A stretch of 64,000 nt of DNA from Geodermatophilus sp. TF02-6 (lineage in GTDB: Bacteria; Actinomycetota; Actinomycetes; Mycobacteriales; Geodermatophilaceae), in contig NZ_QOHF01000006.1 in the NCBI RefSeq assembly GCF_003319115.1, positions 1 to 64,000 of the forward strand, given 5' to 3'. A program made the translations under genes and the position numbers. Under the pieces are notes generated by a model, which did no database searches, was not told the origin of the DNA, and saw only the letters and a list, made by a program, of their open reading frames with translations. The first letter of the stretch is position 1; each line of letters begins with the position of its first letter. Below, in pieces: positions 35,476 through 45,357 of this stretch.

Positions 35476-36891
35476 ATGAGCCTCGCGCTGCGCTACGCGG
35501 CCCGGTCCGACCGCGGCCTGGTCCGCGGCAGCAACCAGGACTCCGTGTACGCCGGTCCCCGCCTGCTCGCCGTCGCCGACGGCATGGGCGGCCACGCCGC
35601 CGGCGACGTGGCCAGCAAGGTGGTCATCGCCGCGCTCGAGCACCTGGACGACGACGCCCCCTCCGGCGACATGCTGCAGTCGCTGCGCGAGGCCGTCTTC
35701 GACGGCAGCGAGCACCTGCGCGAGGTCATCCGGGAGTCCCCGCAGCTGGAGGGCATGGGCACCACGCTCACCGCCGTCCTGTTCGCCGGCGGCCGGCTGG
35801 CGCTGTGCCACGTCGGCGACTCCCGCGCCTACCTGCTGCGCAACGGCGTCCTGCAGCAGATCACCCACGACGACACGTTCGTGCAGACGCTGATCGACGA
35901 CGGGCGGATCACGCCCGAGGAGGCCAACCACCACCCCCAGCGCTCGCTGCTGCTGCGCGCGCTCAACGGGCAGGACGTCGACCCCGACCTGTCGATGCGC
36001 GAGGCCCGCGCCGGCGACCGCTACCTGCTCTGCTCCGACGGCCTCTCCGGCGTGGTCAGCGAGGAGACCCTCGCCGAGGCGCTCGAGGACCCCGACCCGC
36101 AGTCGAGCGCCGACCGGCTCGTCGAGCTGGCCCTGCGCAGCGGCGGACCGGACAACGTCACCGTCATCGTGGCCGACGTCGTCGAGGACGGCGGCACCTC
36201 CCCGGTGGACCCGGTGGTGGACGGGGCCGCCGGCGACAACGTGGGGCAGCGCGAGGTCGACCCGCGCTCGGCGGCCGGCCGGGCGGCGCTGCACGACCCG
36301 CCCCCGGTGCCGCCGGCGCTGGCGCCGGCGGGGGCCGGCACGGCGGCCGCGCCCCCGCCGCGGCGCCGCCGGCGCCGGGTGCTCTGGGCGCTGGTGGCGG
36401 CGGTGCTGCTGGTCGCGGCCGGCACCAGCGCCTACGTCTGGGTGCTGTCCAACTGGTTCGTCGGGGTGCAGGAGACCGACGCCGGCGACCGGGTCGCGGT
36501 CTTCCGCGGGCTGGACACCTCGCTGCTGGGGGTGGGGCTCAACCGGGTCGCCGACGTCACCGACCTCGACGTCGCCGACCTCACCCAGGCCGACGCCAGC
36601 AAGGTCCGGCGGGGCATCGAGGCCACCGACGCCGACCACGCCGACCGCATCGTCGCCATGCTGCGCGGGCAGCGTCTGCCGCTGTGCCCGTCGGTCGAGG
36701 AGAGCACGGCGACCCTGTCGGCGCCGACCCCGTCGCTGCCGGCCGTCGAGCCTCCCCCGTCCCCCGTCCCGCTCGAGCCGGCCGTGCCCACCGACGCCAC
36801 CCCGACACCGCAGCCCACCGACGCGGCCCCGACACCGCAGCTCCCGACGAGGACGTACGAGCCCGGGGTGGACTGCCGGGAGGTGCCGTGA
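35476..36891 (+). CDS. pstP: PstP: PP2C-family Ser/Thr protein phosphatase
   Basis: The 471-residue protein has a PP2C domain (residues ~1-240) with the metal-binding motifs NQD, ADGMGGHAAGD, HVGDSRAYL, CSDGLSG and GGPDNVT. A linker, one membrane helix (VLWALVAAVLLVAAGTSAYVW) and an extracellular Pro/Thr-rich tail follow. It reverses phosphorylation by PknA/PknB and is the sole such phosphatase in the block. ATG at 35476; its stop overlaps the rodA start (GTGA). Confidence 0.95.
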   Translation: MSLALRYAARSDRGLVRGSNQDSVYAGPRLLAVADGMGGHAAGDVASKVVIAALEHLDDDAPSGDMLQSLREAVFDGSEHLREVIRESPQLEGMGTTLTAVLFAGGRLALCHVGDSRAYLLRNGVLQQITHDDTFVQTLIDDGRITPEEANHHPQRSLLLRALNGQDVDPDLSMREARAGDRYLLCSDGLSGVVSEETLAEALEDPDPQSSADRLVELALRSGGPDNVTVIVADVVEDGGTSPVDPVVDGAAGDNVGQREVDPRSAAGRAALHDPPPVPPALAPAGAGTAAAPPPRRRRRRVLWALVAAVLLVAAGTSAYVWVLSNWFVGVQETDAGDRVAVFRGLDTSLLGVGLNRVADVTDLDVADLTQADASKVRRGIEATDADHADRIVAMLRGQRLPLCPSVEESTATLSAPTPSLPAVEPPPSPVPLEPAVPTDATPTPQPTDAAPTPQLPTRTYEPGVDCREVP

Positions 36892-38306
36892 GCGTCGGCC
36901 CGTCCACCGACCCGCGTGCCGCCGCACCGGGGACGACGACCCCGCCCAGGCGCCGCGGCACCGAGCTGGCCATGCTCGGGTTCGCCGTCCTGATCACCCT
37001 GGCCGCGCAGGCGGTCGTCGACCTGACCGTCACCGGGGGGCTGCGCCCGGAGCTGGCCACCTTCGGCGGCTGGTTCGCCGGGCTGTGGGCGGTCGCGCAC
37101 CTCGTCGTCCGCCGCTTCGCGCCCTACGCCGACCCGCTGCTGCTGCCGTCGGTCGCCCTGCTGGTCGGGCTCGGGCTCTCGGTCATCCACCGGCTCGACC
37201 TCGCCGCCGAGCAGGCCGACCGCACCAGCCGGGAGGACGCACCCGTCCAGCTGGTGTGGGCCACCCTCGGCGTGCTGCTGTTCGTCGCCGTGCTGGTCGT
37301 CGTGCGCGACCACCGACTGCTGTCCCGCTACGCCTACACGCTGGCGCTGGTCGGCCTGGTGCTGCTGGCCGTCCCGGCGGTGCTGCCCTCGTCGCTGTCG
37401 GAGGTCAACGGCGCCAAGATCTGGATCCGGCTGGCCGGGTTCAGCATCCAGCCGGGCGAGTTCGCCAAGATCTGCCTGATCGTCTTCTTCGCCGCCTACC
37501 TGGTCGACAAGCGCGACGTCCTGGCCCTGGCCAGCCGCCGGGTGGTGGGCCTGGAGCTGCCCCGCGCCCGCGACCTCGGCCCGGTGCTGGCCGCCTGGGT
37601 GCTGTCGATCCTCGTGCTGGTCTTCGAGCGGGACCTGGGCAGCTCGCTGCTGCTGTTCGGCATCTTCGTGGTGATGCTCTACACCGCCACCGAGCGGGCC
37701 AGCTGGCTGCTCATCGGGCTGGTCCTGTTCGCCGGCGCCGCGCTGATCGCCTACCAGGTCTTCGGCCACGTGCGGGCCCGCGTCGACGTCTGGCTGGACC
37801 CCTTCGCCTACCGGGACGGCGCGGGCTACCAGCTGGTGCAGTCGCTGTTCGGGCTGGGCACCGGCGGGCTGTTCGGGGCCGGCCTCGGCGGCGGGCGCCC
37901 GGACCAGGTGCCGGTCGCCAAGAGCGACTTCATCGCCGCGGCCATCGGCGAGGAGCTCGGCCTGTTCGGCCTGGTCGCGGTGATCATCGTCTACCTGATC
38001 CTGGTCGAGCGGGGCTTGCGGACCTCGCTGATCGTGCGCGACGCGTTCGGCAAGCTGCTCGCCGCGGGCCTGGCCTTCGCCATCGCGTGGCAGGTGTTCG
38101 TCGTCCTGGGCGGGGTCACCGGCCTGCTGCCGCTGACCGGCCTGACCACGCCGTTCCTCGCCTACGGCGGGTCGTCGCTGGTGGCCAACTTCGTGCTCGT
38201 CGCCCTGCTGGTGCGGATCAGCGATGCCGCCCGCCGTCCGGCCGCCCCGCCCGCGCCGCCGAAGCCGGCGCTCGGCGACGCCCCCACCGAGGTCGTGCAG
38301 ACGTGA
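36888..38306 (+). CDS. rodA: RodA/FtsW-family peptidoglycan glycosyltransferase
   Basis: The 472-residue SEDS protein has about ten to twelve membrane helices and conserved segments GAKIWIRLAGFSIQPGEFAK, the DPFAYRDGAGYQLVQS periplasmic loop, and GLTTPFLAYGGSSLVANF. It polymerises lipid II glycans with its partner transpeptidase PbpA. GTG 36888 overlaps the pstP stop by 4 bp, and its own stop overlaps pbpA by 4 bp, so translation is coupled. Confidence 0.96.
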   Translation: MSVGPSTDPRAAAPGTTTPPRRRGTELAMLGFAVLITLAAQAVVDLTVTGGLRPELATFGGWFAGLWAVAHLVVRRFAPYADPLLLPSVALLVGLGLSVIHRLDLAAEQADRTSREDAPVQLVWATLGVLLFVAVLVVVRDHRLLSRYAYTLALVGLVLLAVPAVLPSSLSEVNGAKIWIRLAGFSIQPGEFAKICLIVFFAAYLVDKRDVLALASRRVVGLELPRARDLGPVLAAWVLSILVLVFERDLGSSLLLFGIFVVMLYTATERASWLLIGLVLFAGAALIAYQVFGHVRARVDVWLDPFAYRDGAGYQLVQSLFGLGTGGLFGAGLGGGRPDQVPVAKSDFIAAAIGEELGLFGLVAVIIVYLILVERGLRTSLIVRDAFGKLLAAGLAFAIAWQVFVVLGGVTGLLPLTGLTTPFLAYGGSSLVANFVLVALLVRISDAARRPAAPPAPPKPALGDAPTEVVQT

Positions 38307-39745
38307 ACGCCCCCCTGCGCCGTGTCGCGATCAGCGTGCTCGTGCTGTTCACGCTGCTCATCGTCAACGTCAACTACATCCAGGTGGTGCGCTCCGACGA
38401 GCTGCGCGCGGATCCGGGCAACACCCGGGTGCTCGCCGAGGAGTACGACCGCGAGCGCGGCTCGATCGTCGTCGGCGGCACCGAGGTCGCCATGTCCACG
38501 GCCACCGACGACCGGCTGACCTACCTGCGGCAGTACCCGCAGGGCCCGGTGTACGCCCCGGTCACCGGCTACTACTCGCTGGTCTACGGCAACTCGCAGG
38601 TCGAGCAGACCGAGAACGACCTGCTCTCCGGCACCGACGCCCGGCTGTTCACCCGGCGCATCGCCGACCTGTTCACCGGGCGCAACCCCTCCGGAGGCGA
38701 CGTCGTCCTCACCCTCGACCCGACCGTGCAGGAGACCGCGATGGCCGGCCTCGAGGGCGTCACCGGCGCGGTCGTGGCCCTGGACCCCTCCACCGGGGCG
38801 GTGCTCGGCATGGCCAGCACCCCCACCTACGACCCCAACCAGCTCTCCAGCCACGACCCGCAGGCCATCCGGGACTACTGGGCCCAGCTGGGCGCCGAGA
38901 GACCCGACCCGCGGCTGAACCGCGCCATCGGCGACCGCTACCCGCCCGGGTCGATCTTCAAGGTGGTCGTGTCCGCCGCCGCCCTGGCCAGCGGCCAGTA
39001 CACCCCCGACACGGTGATCCCGGCGCCGCAGGAGTTCCCGCTGCCCCAGTCGACGCAGACCCTGGAGAACTTCGGCGGGTCGGCCTGCAGTCCGAGCGGC
39101 GAGCAGAGCCTGATCGACGCGCTCACCATCTCCTGCAACACCGCCTTCGCCGAGCTGGGCATCGCCCTCGGCGAGGACCGCGTCCGGTCGATGGCCGAGG
39201 CGTTCGGCATCGACGGCGACGGCTTCGACACCCCGCTGCCGGTGCAGGGCAGCACCATCGGGGACATCCAGAACGACGCCCAGCTGGCGACCAGCTCGAT
39301 CGGCCAGCAGGACGTCGCGCTCACCCCCCTGCAGGCGGCGATGATCGCCTCCGCGGTGGCCGACGACGGCCGGCTGATGAAGCCGCACCTGGTCGCGCAG
39401 CTGCGCGCGCCCGACCTGTCCGTCATCGACGAGACCGACCCCGAGGAGCTCTCCCGGCCGGTCACCCCCGAGGTCGCGCAGGACCTCACCCGGATGATGC
39501 GCAGCGTCGTCGACGAGGGCAGCGGCCGGCGCGCGCGCATCCCCGGCGTCCAGGTCGCGGGCAAGACCGGGACGGCGCAGAACGCCGGGCCCGACCACAA
39601 CTGGTTCATCGGGTTCGCCCCCGCCGACGACCCGGAGATCGCCGTCGCGGTCTTCGTCGCCAACGGCGGGGGTACGGGCGGGGACGTGTCCGCGCCCATC
39701 GCCCGTCAGGTGATGCAGGCCTACCTCGAGGGGCAGGGCGGCTGA
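38303..39745 (+). CDS. pbpA: PbpA: class B penicillin-binding protein (transpeptidase)
   Basis: The 480-residue protein has one N-terminal membrane helix (VAISVLVLFTLLIVNVNYI), a short dimerisation domain and a transpeptidase domain. The transpeptidase domain carries the active-site SxxK in PPGSIFKVV, SxN in TISCNTAF and KTGT in VAGKTGTAQN. It cross-links peptidoglycan made by RodA. GTG 38303 overlaps rodA (GTGA), and its stop overlaps the pknA start (TGATG). Confidence 0.96.
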   Translation: MNAPLRRVAISVLVLFTLLIVNVNYIQVVRSDELRADPGNTRVLAEEYDRERGSIVVGGTEVAMSTATDDRLTYLRQYPQGPVYAPVTGYYSLVYGNSQVEQTENDLLSGTDARLFTRRIADLFTGRNPSGGDVVLTLDPTVQETAMAGLEGVTGAVVALDPSTGAVLGMASTPTYDPNQLSSHDPQAIRDYWAQLGAERPDPRLNRAIGDRYPPGSIFKVVVSAAALASGQYTPDTVIPAPQEFPLPQSTQTLENFGGSACSPSGEQSLIDALTISCNTAFAELGIALGEDRVRSMAEAFGIDGDGFDTPLPVQGSTIGDIQNDAQLATSSIGQQDVALTPLQAAMIASAVADDGRLMKPHLVAQLRAPDLSVIDETDPEELSRPVTPEVAQDLTRMMRSVVDEGSGRRARIPGVQVAGKTGTAQNAGPDHNWFIGFAPADDPEIAVAVFVANGGGTGGDVSAPIARQVMQAYLEGQGG

Positions 39746-41619
39746 TGGCACTGTCGACCGGCACGGTCCTCGCCGGCCGCTACGAGATCACCGCGCCGAT
39801 CGCCACCGGCGGCATGGGCGAGGTCTGGCGCGCCCGCGACCGCGTGCTCGACCGCGTCGTCGCCGCCAAGGTGCTGCGCAGCGAGTTCACCGGCGACCCG
39901 AGCTTCGTGGCCCGCTTCCGCAACGAGGCACGGCACACCGCGGCGCTGTCCCACCCCAACATCGCCTCGGTCTACGACTACGGGGAGACCACCGACGAGC
40001 GCGGGGCGCAGCTGGCGTTCCTCGTCATGGAGCTGGTCGAGGGCAAGCCGCTGGTGACGATCCTGCACGAGGAGGGCCGGCTGCCGGTCGACTGGACCCT
40101 GCACGTGCTCGAGCAGGCCGCCGACGGGCTCTCCGCCGCGCACGCCGCCGGCGTCGTCCACCGCGACATCAAGCCGGGCAACCTGATCGTGCGCCCGGAC
40201 GGCGTGGTGAAGCTGACCGACTTCGGCATCGCCCGCGCCCGCGACGCCACACCGCTGACCCGCACCGGCATGGTCGTCGGCACCGCGCAGTACCTCTCCC
40301 CCGAGCAGGCCCAGGGCTTCGAGGTCACCGCCGCCTCCGACGTCTACTCCCTGGGGGTCGTCGGCTACGAGTGCCTGACCGGCGGGCGGCCGTTCGACGG
40401 GACGTCGCAGGTCGCCGTCGCCCTGGCCCACATCAACCGGCCCCCGCCGCCGCTGCCGGCGGACGTCCCGCCCGCGGTGCGGCTGCTCATCGAGCGGGCC
40501 CTGGCCAAGGCCCCCGCCGACCGCTTTCCCGACGGGGCCGCCTTCGCCGCCGCGATCCGGTCGGTGGCCTCCGGCAGCGGACTCGCCGCTCCCCCGGCCG
40601 CCGGGCCCGCCACGGCGCCGCCCCTGGCCGGGGCGGCCACCGCGCAGACCGAGCTGGTCGGCCCCACCACCGCCGACGGCCGCACCCGGGTGCTGGGTGC
40701 CGCCACAGCTGGCGGGGCCGGCGGGGCCGGCACGGGCGCGCGGACCGCGGCGGGCACCGTGCCGCCGCTGCGCCGCCCGCCGGAGGACGACGCGACCCCG
40801 GCCCTCGGCGGGCCGGTCCCCGCGCGGGACGACCGCGGGCGCACCCGCTGGGGATGGCTCGTCGCCGGGCTCGTGCTGCTCGCGCTGCTGGGCGGGGGCG
40901 CCTGGGCCCTGCTCGGCGGCGGCGGGGACTCCCCGGGCACCGCGGCCGACCCCACCGCCACCGCGCCGGCCAGCACGAGTGCGACCGCCGGCCCGGTCCT
41001 CGTCGACACCGACTCCTACCTCGGCCGCAACGGGGACGACGTCGCACGGGAGCTGACCGACGCCGGCCTCCGGGTGGACCAGCAGGCGGCCACCAGCGCG
41101 CAGGTGAGCAGCCTGGGCACCGCGGTGTCCGCGGGCGACGTCGTCGGCTCCGACCCGGCGAACGAGTCCGTGCCGCCGGGCACGACGGTCGTCCTCTACT
41201 ACGCGCCCGAGGGCTACGCCCCCGGCGGCGGCGCGGAGGACACCGGCTCCGGGCAGCGCACCACCGCGTCCCAGCAGCCGGCGACCACGACGCCGTCCCG
41301 CACCACGGCGCCGACCACGACGCCGAGTCAGAGCAGCCAGACCAGCACGCCGACCGCCACCTCGGGCACCACGGGCGGCGGCCAGAGCAGCGGGCAGGGG
41401 AGTGGACAGGGGAGTGGGCAGGGCAGCGGCCAGCGCGGGGGCGACGGGGGCCGCGGCGGCGCGACCAGCACGGTCACGCCGCAGCAGCAGGCGACGACCG
41501 CGCCCGGGACGCCGGCGCCGGTGACGCCGGCCGGCACGTCGGCGCCCGGTGGCGCGGCCGACGGGGCCCCGAACGCCGAGGGGCAGGCGGCACCGCAGGA
41601 CCAGGGCTCGGCGGAGTGA
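39745..41619 (+). CDS. pknA: PknA: essential-type Ser/Thr protein kinase
   Basis: The 624-residue kinase has the ATP lysine at K42, catalytic Asp near D141 (VVHRDIKPGN) and TDFG near 159, at the same positions as mycobacterial PknA. The domain runs to ~270, followed by a long linker and a membrane helix (WGWLVAGLVLLALLGGGAWALL). A single PASTA-like module and a tail with GQGSGQGSG repeats complete it. Mycobacterial PknA lacks PASTA domains, so the extracellular part here is unusual in size. It phosphorylates division and cell-wall proteins. Confidence 0.95.
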   Translation: MALSTGTVLAGRYEITAPIATGGMGEVWRARDRVLDRVVAAKVLRSEFTGDPSFVARFRNEARHTAALSHPNIASVYDYGETTDERGAQLAFLVMELVEGKPLVTILHEEGRLPVDWTLHVLEQAADGLSAAHAAGVVHRDIKPGNLIVRPDGVVKLTDFGIARARDATPLTRTGMVVGTAQYLSPEQAQGFEVTAASDVYSLGVVGYECLTGGRPFDGTSQVAVALAHINRPPPPLPADVPPAVRLLIERALAKAPADRFPDGAAFAAAIRSVASGSGLAAPPAAGPATAPPLAGAATAQTELVGPTTADGRTRVLGAATAGGAGGAGTGARTAAGTVPPLRRPPEDDATPALGGPVPARDDRGRTRWGWLVAGLVLLALLGGGAWALLGGGGDSPGTAADPTATAPASTSATAGPVLVDTDSYLGRNGDDVARELTDAGLRVDQQAATSAQVSSLGTAVSAGDVVGSDPANESVPPGTTVVLYYAPEGYAPGGGAEDTGSGQRTTASQQPATTTPSRTTAPTTTPSQSSQTSTPTATSGTTGGGQSSGQGSGQGSGQGSGQRGGDGGRGGATSTVTPQQQATTAPGTPAPVTPAGTSAPGGAADGAPNAEGQAAPQDQGSAE

Positions 41620-41752
41620 CCGCACCCCCTCGCGCCGTCGGGGATCGCGGGGGAGCAGCGGTTAGGCTCCCCGCCGGCCCACCCGTCCGCAGCGCTCCGC
41701 CGTACCCGCACCCCCCGTGGACGCAGGACCGCACCGCCCGAGAGGACCCCCG

Positions 41753-43675
41753 ATGACCACGCCGCAGGTGCTCGGTCAGCGCTACGAGATCGGCGGGGTG
41801 CTCGGCCGCGGCGGCATGGCCGAGGTGCACCGGGGCCGCGACCTGCGGCTGGGCCGCGAGGTGGCGGTCAAGGTGCTGCGCAGCGACCTGGCCCGCGACC
41901 CGTCCTTCCAGGTGCGCTTCCGCCGCGAGGCGCAGGCCGCGGCCTCGCTCAACCACCCGGCGATCGTCGCGGTCTACGACACCGGCGAGGACCGCACGGC
42001 CACCGGCGCCACCCCCTACATCGTCATGGAGTACGTCGAGGGCGAGACGCTGCGCGACGTGCTCCGCCGCGAGGGCCCGCTCCCGCCGGCCCGGGCGATG
42101 AGCCTGGCCGCCGACATCTGCGCCGCGCTGGACTTCAGCCACCGCAACGGCATCGTGCACCGCGACGTGAAACCGGGGAACGTGATGATCACGCCGGACG
42201 GCGCGGTCAAGGTCATGGACTTCGGCATCGCCCGGGCGGTCTCGGACTCGGCCGCCACGATGACCTCCACGGCCGCGGTCATCGGCACCGCGCAGTACCT
42301 CTCCCCCGAGCAGGCCCGCGGGGAGAGCGTCGACGCCCGCTCCGACGTCTACTCGGTCGGCTGCCTGCTCTACGAGCTGGTCACCGGCGCGCCGCCGTTC
42401 ACCGGCGACTCCGCGGTCTCGGTCGCCTACCAGCACGTGCGCGAGGACCCGAAGCGCCCGTCGTCGGTCGACCCGGCGATCCCGCCGGAGCTCGACGCCA
42501 TCCTGCTCAAGGCCCTCGCCAAGAACCCGGCGAACCGGTACCAGTCGGCCGCCGAGATGCGCAACGACCTGCTGCGCGCCCTGGCCGGCCAGCGGGTCGA
42601 GGCGACCCCGGTCATGGACGACGCCGAGAAGACGGCGGTCATCGGCGTCCCGCCCGGCGGCTACGACATGGGCGAGGACGACGACGACGCCGCCCGACGG
42701 CGCCGGCGCAACCGGGTCGTCGCCGCGGTGGTCGCCGCCCTGCTGCTGGTCGGCGCCGTGGTGACGGCCCTGCTGGTGTCCGGCGGCGACGAGCAGGGCC
42801 CCGCGCCGGTCGCCCGGGTCGCCGTGCCCACCCTGGTCGGGCAGCAGCGGGCCGCCGCCGAGGCGGCGCTGGCCGACGCCGGCCTCCAGCTCGGTGAGGT
42901 CACCACCCAGACCACGGACGACGACGCCCAGGTGGGCGCCGTCCTGGAGAGCGACCCGGCCGGCGGCGCGCAGGTCGACGAGGGCACCCCCGTCGACCTG
43001 GTCGTCGGCGTCGGGCCGGACACGGTCACCGTGCCGCCGGTGGTCAACCTGGCCGAGGACGACGCCCGGACCGCGCTGCAGAACGCCGGCCTCACCGGCC
43101 GGGTCACCACCGACCGCGTCGACTCGACCGAGCCCGAGGGGACCGTCGTGGCGGTCGACCCGCGGCAGGGCTCCGACGTGGCCCCCGGCACGGCCGTGAC
43201 GCTGTCGGTGTCCGACGGTGACGCCCAGGTGCCGAACGTGGTCGGTCAGCAGCAGGCGGCCGCGACGCAGGCGCTGCGCGGTGCGGGCTTCACCAACACC
43301 ACCGTCGAGCAGGTCGACTCCGACCAGCCCGAGGGCACGGTGCTCGCCCAGGACCCCGCCGCTGGTGCACAGGCCGCCGCCGACGACCAGATCACCCTGC
43401 AGGTGTCCGGCGGTCCGGCCGAGCCGACCACGGTCGCCGTCCCGGACGTGGTGGGCCGGACCGAGACGGCGGCGCGGGCGCAGCTGCAGGCCGCCGGGTT
43501 CACCGCCGTCACCGTGACCGGGACCCCGGCCGCCGACCCCGGGGACGTCGGCGTGGTGCTCAGCAGCAACCCGCCGGCGGGCAGCCAGGCCGCGGTCACC
43601 CAGCCGGTCACGCTGACCGTGGGGGTCGCACCCACCACCACCACGACCCCGACCTCGGCCAGCCCGACCCCCTGA
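41753..43675 (+). CDS. pknB: PknB: PASTA-domain Ser/Thr protein kinase
   Basis: The 640-residue kinase has K40, catalytic D138, DFG at 156-158 and activation-loop threonines T171/T173 (TMTSTAAVIGT), the same numbering as mycobacterial PknB. The membrane helix (VVAAVVAALLLVGAVVTALLV) lies near 330, followed by four PASTA domains up to the C-terminus. PASTA domains sense muropeptides or lipid II. ATG 41753, 133 bp after pknA, so it may have its own promoter as well. A strong hairpin follows. Confidence 0.97.
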   Translation: MTTPQVLGQRYEIGGVLGRGGMAEVHRGRDLRLGREVAVKVLRSDLARDPSFQVRFRREAQAAASLNHPAIVAVYDTGEDRTATGATPYIVMEYVEGETLRDVLRREGPLPPARAMSLAADICAALDFSHRNGIVHRDVKPGNVMITPDGAVKVMDFGIARAVSDSAATMTSTAAVIGTAQYLSPEQARGESVDARSDVYSVGCLLYELVTGAPPFTGDSAVSVAYQHVREDPKRPSSVDPAIPPELDAILLKALAKNPANRYQSAAEMRNDLLRALAGQRVEATPVMDDAEKTAVIGVPPGGYDMGEDDDDAARRRRRNRVVAAVVAALLLVGAVVTALLVSGGDEQGPAPVARVAVPTLVGQQRAAAEAALADAGLQLGEVTTQTTDDDAQVGAVLESDPAGGAQVDEGTPVDLVVGVGPDTVTVPPVVNLAEDDARTALQNAGLTGRVTTDRVDSTEPEGTVVAVDPRQGSDVAPGTAVTLSVSDGDAQVPNVVGQQQAAATQALRGAGFTNTTVEQVDSDQPEGTVLAQDPAAGAQAAADDQITLQVSGGPAEPTTVAVPDVVGRTETAARAQLQAAGFTAVTVTGTPAADPGDVGVVLSSNPPAGSQAAVTQPVTLTVGVAPTTTTTPTSASPTP

Positions 43676-43690
43676 TCGGCGCCGGACACG

Positions 43691-43729
43691 ACGACGGGCT
43701 CCTCCCCGGTGCGGGGAGGAGCCCGTCGT
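43691..43729. terminator. 17-bp perfect hairpin, convergent terminator
   Basis: ACGACGGGCTCCTCCCC, loop GGTGC, and the exact complement. It lies between convergent pknB and trpG and likely ends both transcripts. No U-tract. Confidence 0.9.
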
Positions 43730-43744
43730 GGCGTCGGGGCCGTC

Positions 43745-44401
43745 TCAGGCCGGGGTGGTGACCGTGGTGAGCCGGTGCGCGGCCGCGGCCGCCGCCTCGA
43801 CGACGGCGGGGTCGGGCGCCAGGCCGCAGCTCGCCAGCCAGGTGGCCAGCATCCGGTGGCCGCCCTCGGTCAGCACCGACTCCGGGTGGAACTGCACGCC
43901 CTCGACGGGCAGCTCGCGGTGCCGCAGCGCCATGACGACGCCCGACGGCGTCGAGCCAGTGACCTCCAGCTCGTCGGGCACGGTCGCCCGGTCGACGGCG
44001 AGCGAGTGGTAGCGGGTGGCGGTGAACGGCGAGGGCAGCCCGGCCAGGACACCGACGCCGTCGTGCACCACGTGGCTGGTCTTGCCGTGCAGCAGCTCGG
44101 GGGCGCGCACCACCGTGGCGCCGAAGGCCTCGGCGATCGCCTGGTGGCCCAGGCACACGCCGAGGACCGGCGTCCCGGCCTCGGCCGCGGCCCGCACCAT
44201 CGGGACCGTCACCCCCGCCTCGCCCGGCGCCCCCGGGCCGGGGGACAGCAGCACCCCGGCGACGTCCAGGTCGGGCAGCTCGTCGACGGTCACCGCGTCG
44301 TTGCGCCGGACGGTGCAGCGCACGCCCAGCTGGCCCAGGTACTGGACCAGGTTGTAGACGAAGCTGTCGAAGTTGTCGACGACGAGGACCGGGCGGCTCA
44401 C
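43745..44401 (-). CDS. trpG: aminodeoxychorismate/anthranilate synthase component II (glutamine amidotransferase)
   Basis: The 218-residue class I amidotransferase has VDNFDSFVYNLVQYL, LLSPGPGAPGEAG, the nucleophile Cys in GVCLGHQAIAEAFG, and the His/Glu of VEGVQFHPES. It supplies ammonia for making anthranilate (tryptophan) or aminodeoxychorismate (folate). In this conserved block the protein may serve either (trpG/pabA); the partner gene is not in the window. GTG at 44401. Confidence 0.93.
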   Translation of the reverse strand: MSRPVLVVDNFDSFVYNLVQYLGQLGVRCTVRRNDAVTVDELPDLDVAGVLLSPGPGAPGEAGVTVPMVRAAAEAGTPVLGVCLGHQAIAEAFGATVVRAPELLHGKTSHVVHDGVGVLAGLPSPFTATRYHSLAVDRATVPDELEVTGSTPSGVVMALRHRELPVEGVQFHPESVLTEGGHRMLATWLASCGLAPDPAVVEAAAAAAHRLTTVTTPA

Positions 44402-44416
44402 GCTCCCTGTGTACCA

Positions 44417-44513
44417 GGAGGACCCCGTGCCCCCCACTGCTCGTGGAAGGACCCCGGCCCCCTTGCAGGGTCCCGCCACGAGCTTGCGAGCGGCGGGGGG
44501 CAAGGGGGTCCTT
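44417..44513. repeat. composite family-1 palindromic elements
   Basis: A truncated GAGGACCCCGTGCC copy joins GGAAGGACCCCG and then a full inverted TTGC/GCAA-type copy ending CAAGGGGGTCCTT. It sits between the DUF881 stop and the trpG start. Confidence 0.85.
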
Positions 44514-44522
44514 GCTGGGGCC

Positions 44523-45290
44523 TCAGCCGTCAGCAGCTGTGGCGTACTCCATGTCCAGCGGGCCGTCGTAGGCGGGCACGGTCACCTGCGACCGGTCCCG
44601 GACGGCGAAACCGAGCCCGTAGTCGTCCACCGCCTGTTGGAACAGCGCCACCTGCGGCGAGGCGGCCAGCTGGGCGCGGATGGCGGCGGCGTCCCCGATA
44701 GCGGTCACCACGAACGGCGGGGAGTAGGTGCGGCCCTGCAGCAGCAGCACGTTGCCCACGCACCGGACGGCGCTGGTCGCGATCAGCCGCTGGTCCATGA
44801 CCGCGACCGCGTCGGCGCCGGCGGCCCACACCGCGTTCACCACCGCCTGCACGTCGGACTGGTGGATGACGACGTCGTCCGGCCGGGCGCCGATCGGCAG
44901 CGAGCCGTCGGGCCGGCGGGGGGCGTCGTCCAGGGTGATCTCCACCCCCCGCCCGGACAGCGCCACCAGGCCGGCCGAGAGCACCCCGGCCTCCGTTCGC
45001 GCCTGCGCGGCGGCCACGGCGCCGTCCCGCGAGGCCGCCTGGTCGGTGAGGGCCTGCGCCCGGGCCTGCAGCGCGGCCAGCTGCTCCTCCTGCGCGACGA
45101 GGACGTCCTGCCGGGCGGCGATCAGCGCGGACAGCTCGGTGACCTCGCCGCCGCGCAGGTCGGTCCCCTGCGCCGTCTGGCTCGAGGTGGCGAACAGCAG
45201 CCCGGCCGCGAGCGCCACCACGGGCACCAGCGCGGCCCAGCCGGAGCGACCGCGGGCCCCCCGACGGGTCAGGCTGCGGGCTCCGGCCAC
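44523..45290 (-). CDS. DUF881 family membrane-anchored coiled-coil protein
   Basis: The 255-residue protein has one N-terminal membrane helix (ALVPVVALAAGLLFATS), a coiled-coil (QEEQLAALQARAQALTDQAA), and the DUF881 domain with GRGVEITLDDAPRRPDG and VVNAVWAAGADAVAVMDQRL. It matches Rv0012 next to trpG in mycobacteria. Homologues are division- or wall-associated; function is not settled. Divergent from crgA. Confidence 0.93.
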   Translation of the reverse strand: MAGARSLTRRGARGRSGWAALVPVVALAAGLLFATSSQTAQGTDLRGGEVTELSALIAARQDVLVAQEEQLAALQARAQALTDQAASRDGAVAAAQARTEAGVLSAGLVALSGRGVEITLDDAPRRPDGSLPIGARPDDVVIHQSDVQAVVNAVWAAGADAVAVMDQRLIATSAVRCVGNVLLLQGRTYSPPFVVTAIGDAAAIRAQLAASPQVALFQQAVDDYGLGFAVRDRSQVTVPAYDGPLDMEYATAADG

Positions 45291-45357
45291 GAGGGCAGCT
45301 TAGGCTGGGGGCTGGTCACGGCCGGCCGACGGACCGGCCCCGGAGGGAGATCGCACG

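Noticed and set aside
35369-35479. 36-codon Pro/Thr-rich frame between fhaB and pstP
   Set aside because: Low-complexity sequence from repeated CACGGCACCGGC DNA; no homology pattern or clear ribosome-binding site.
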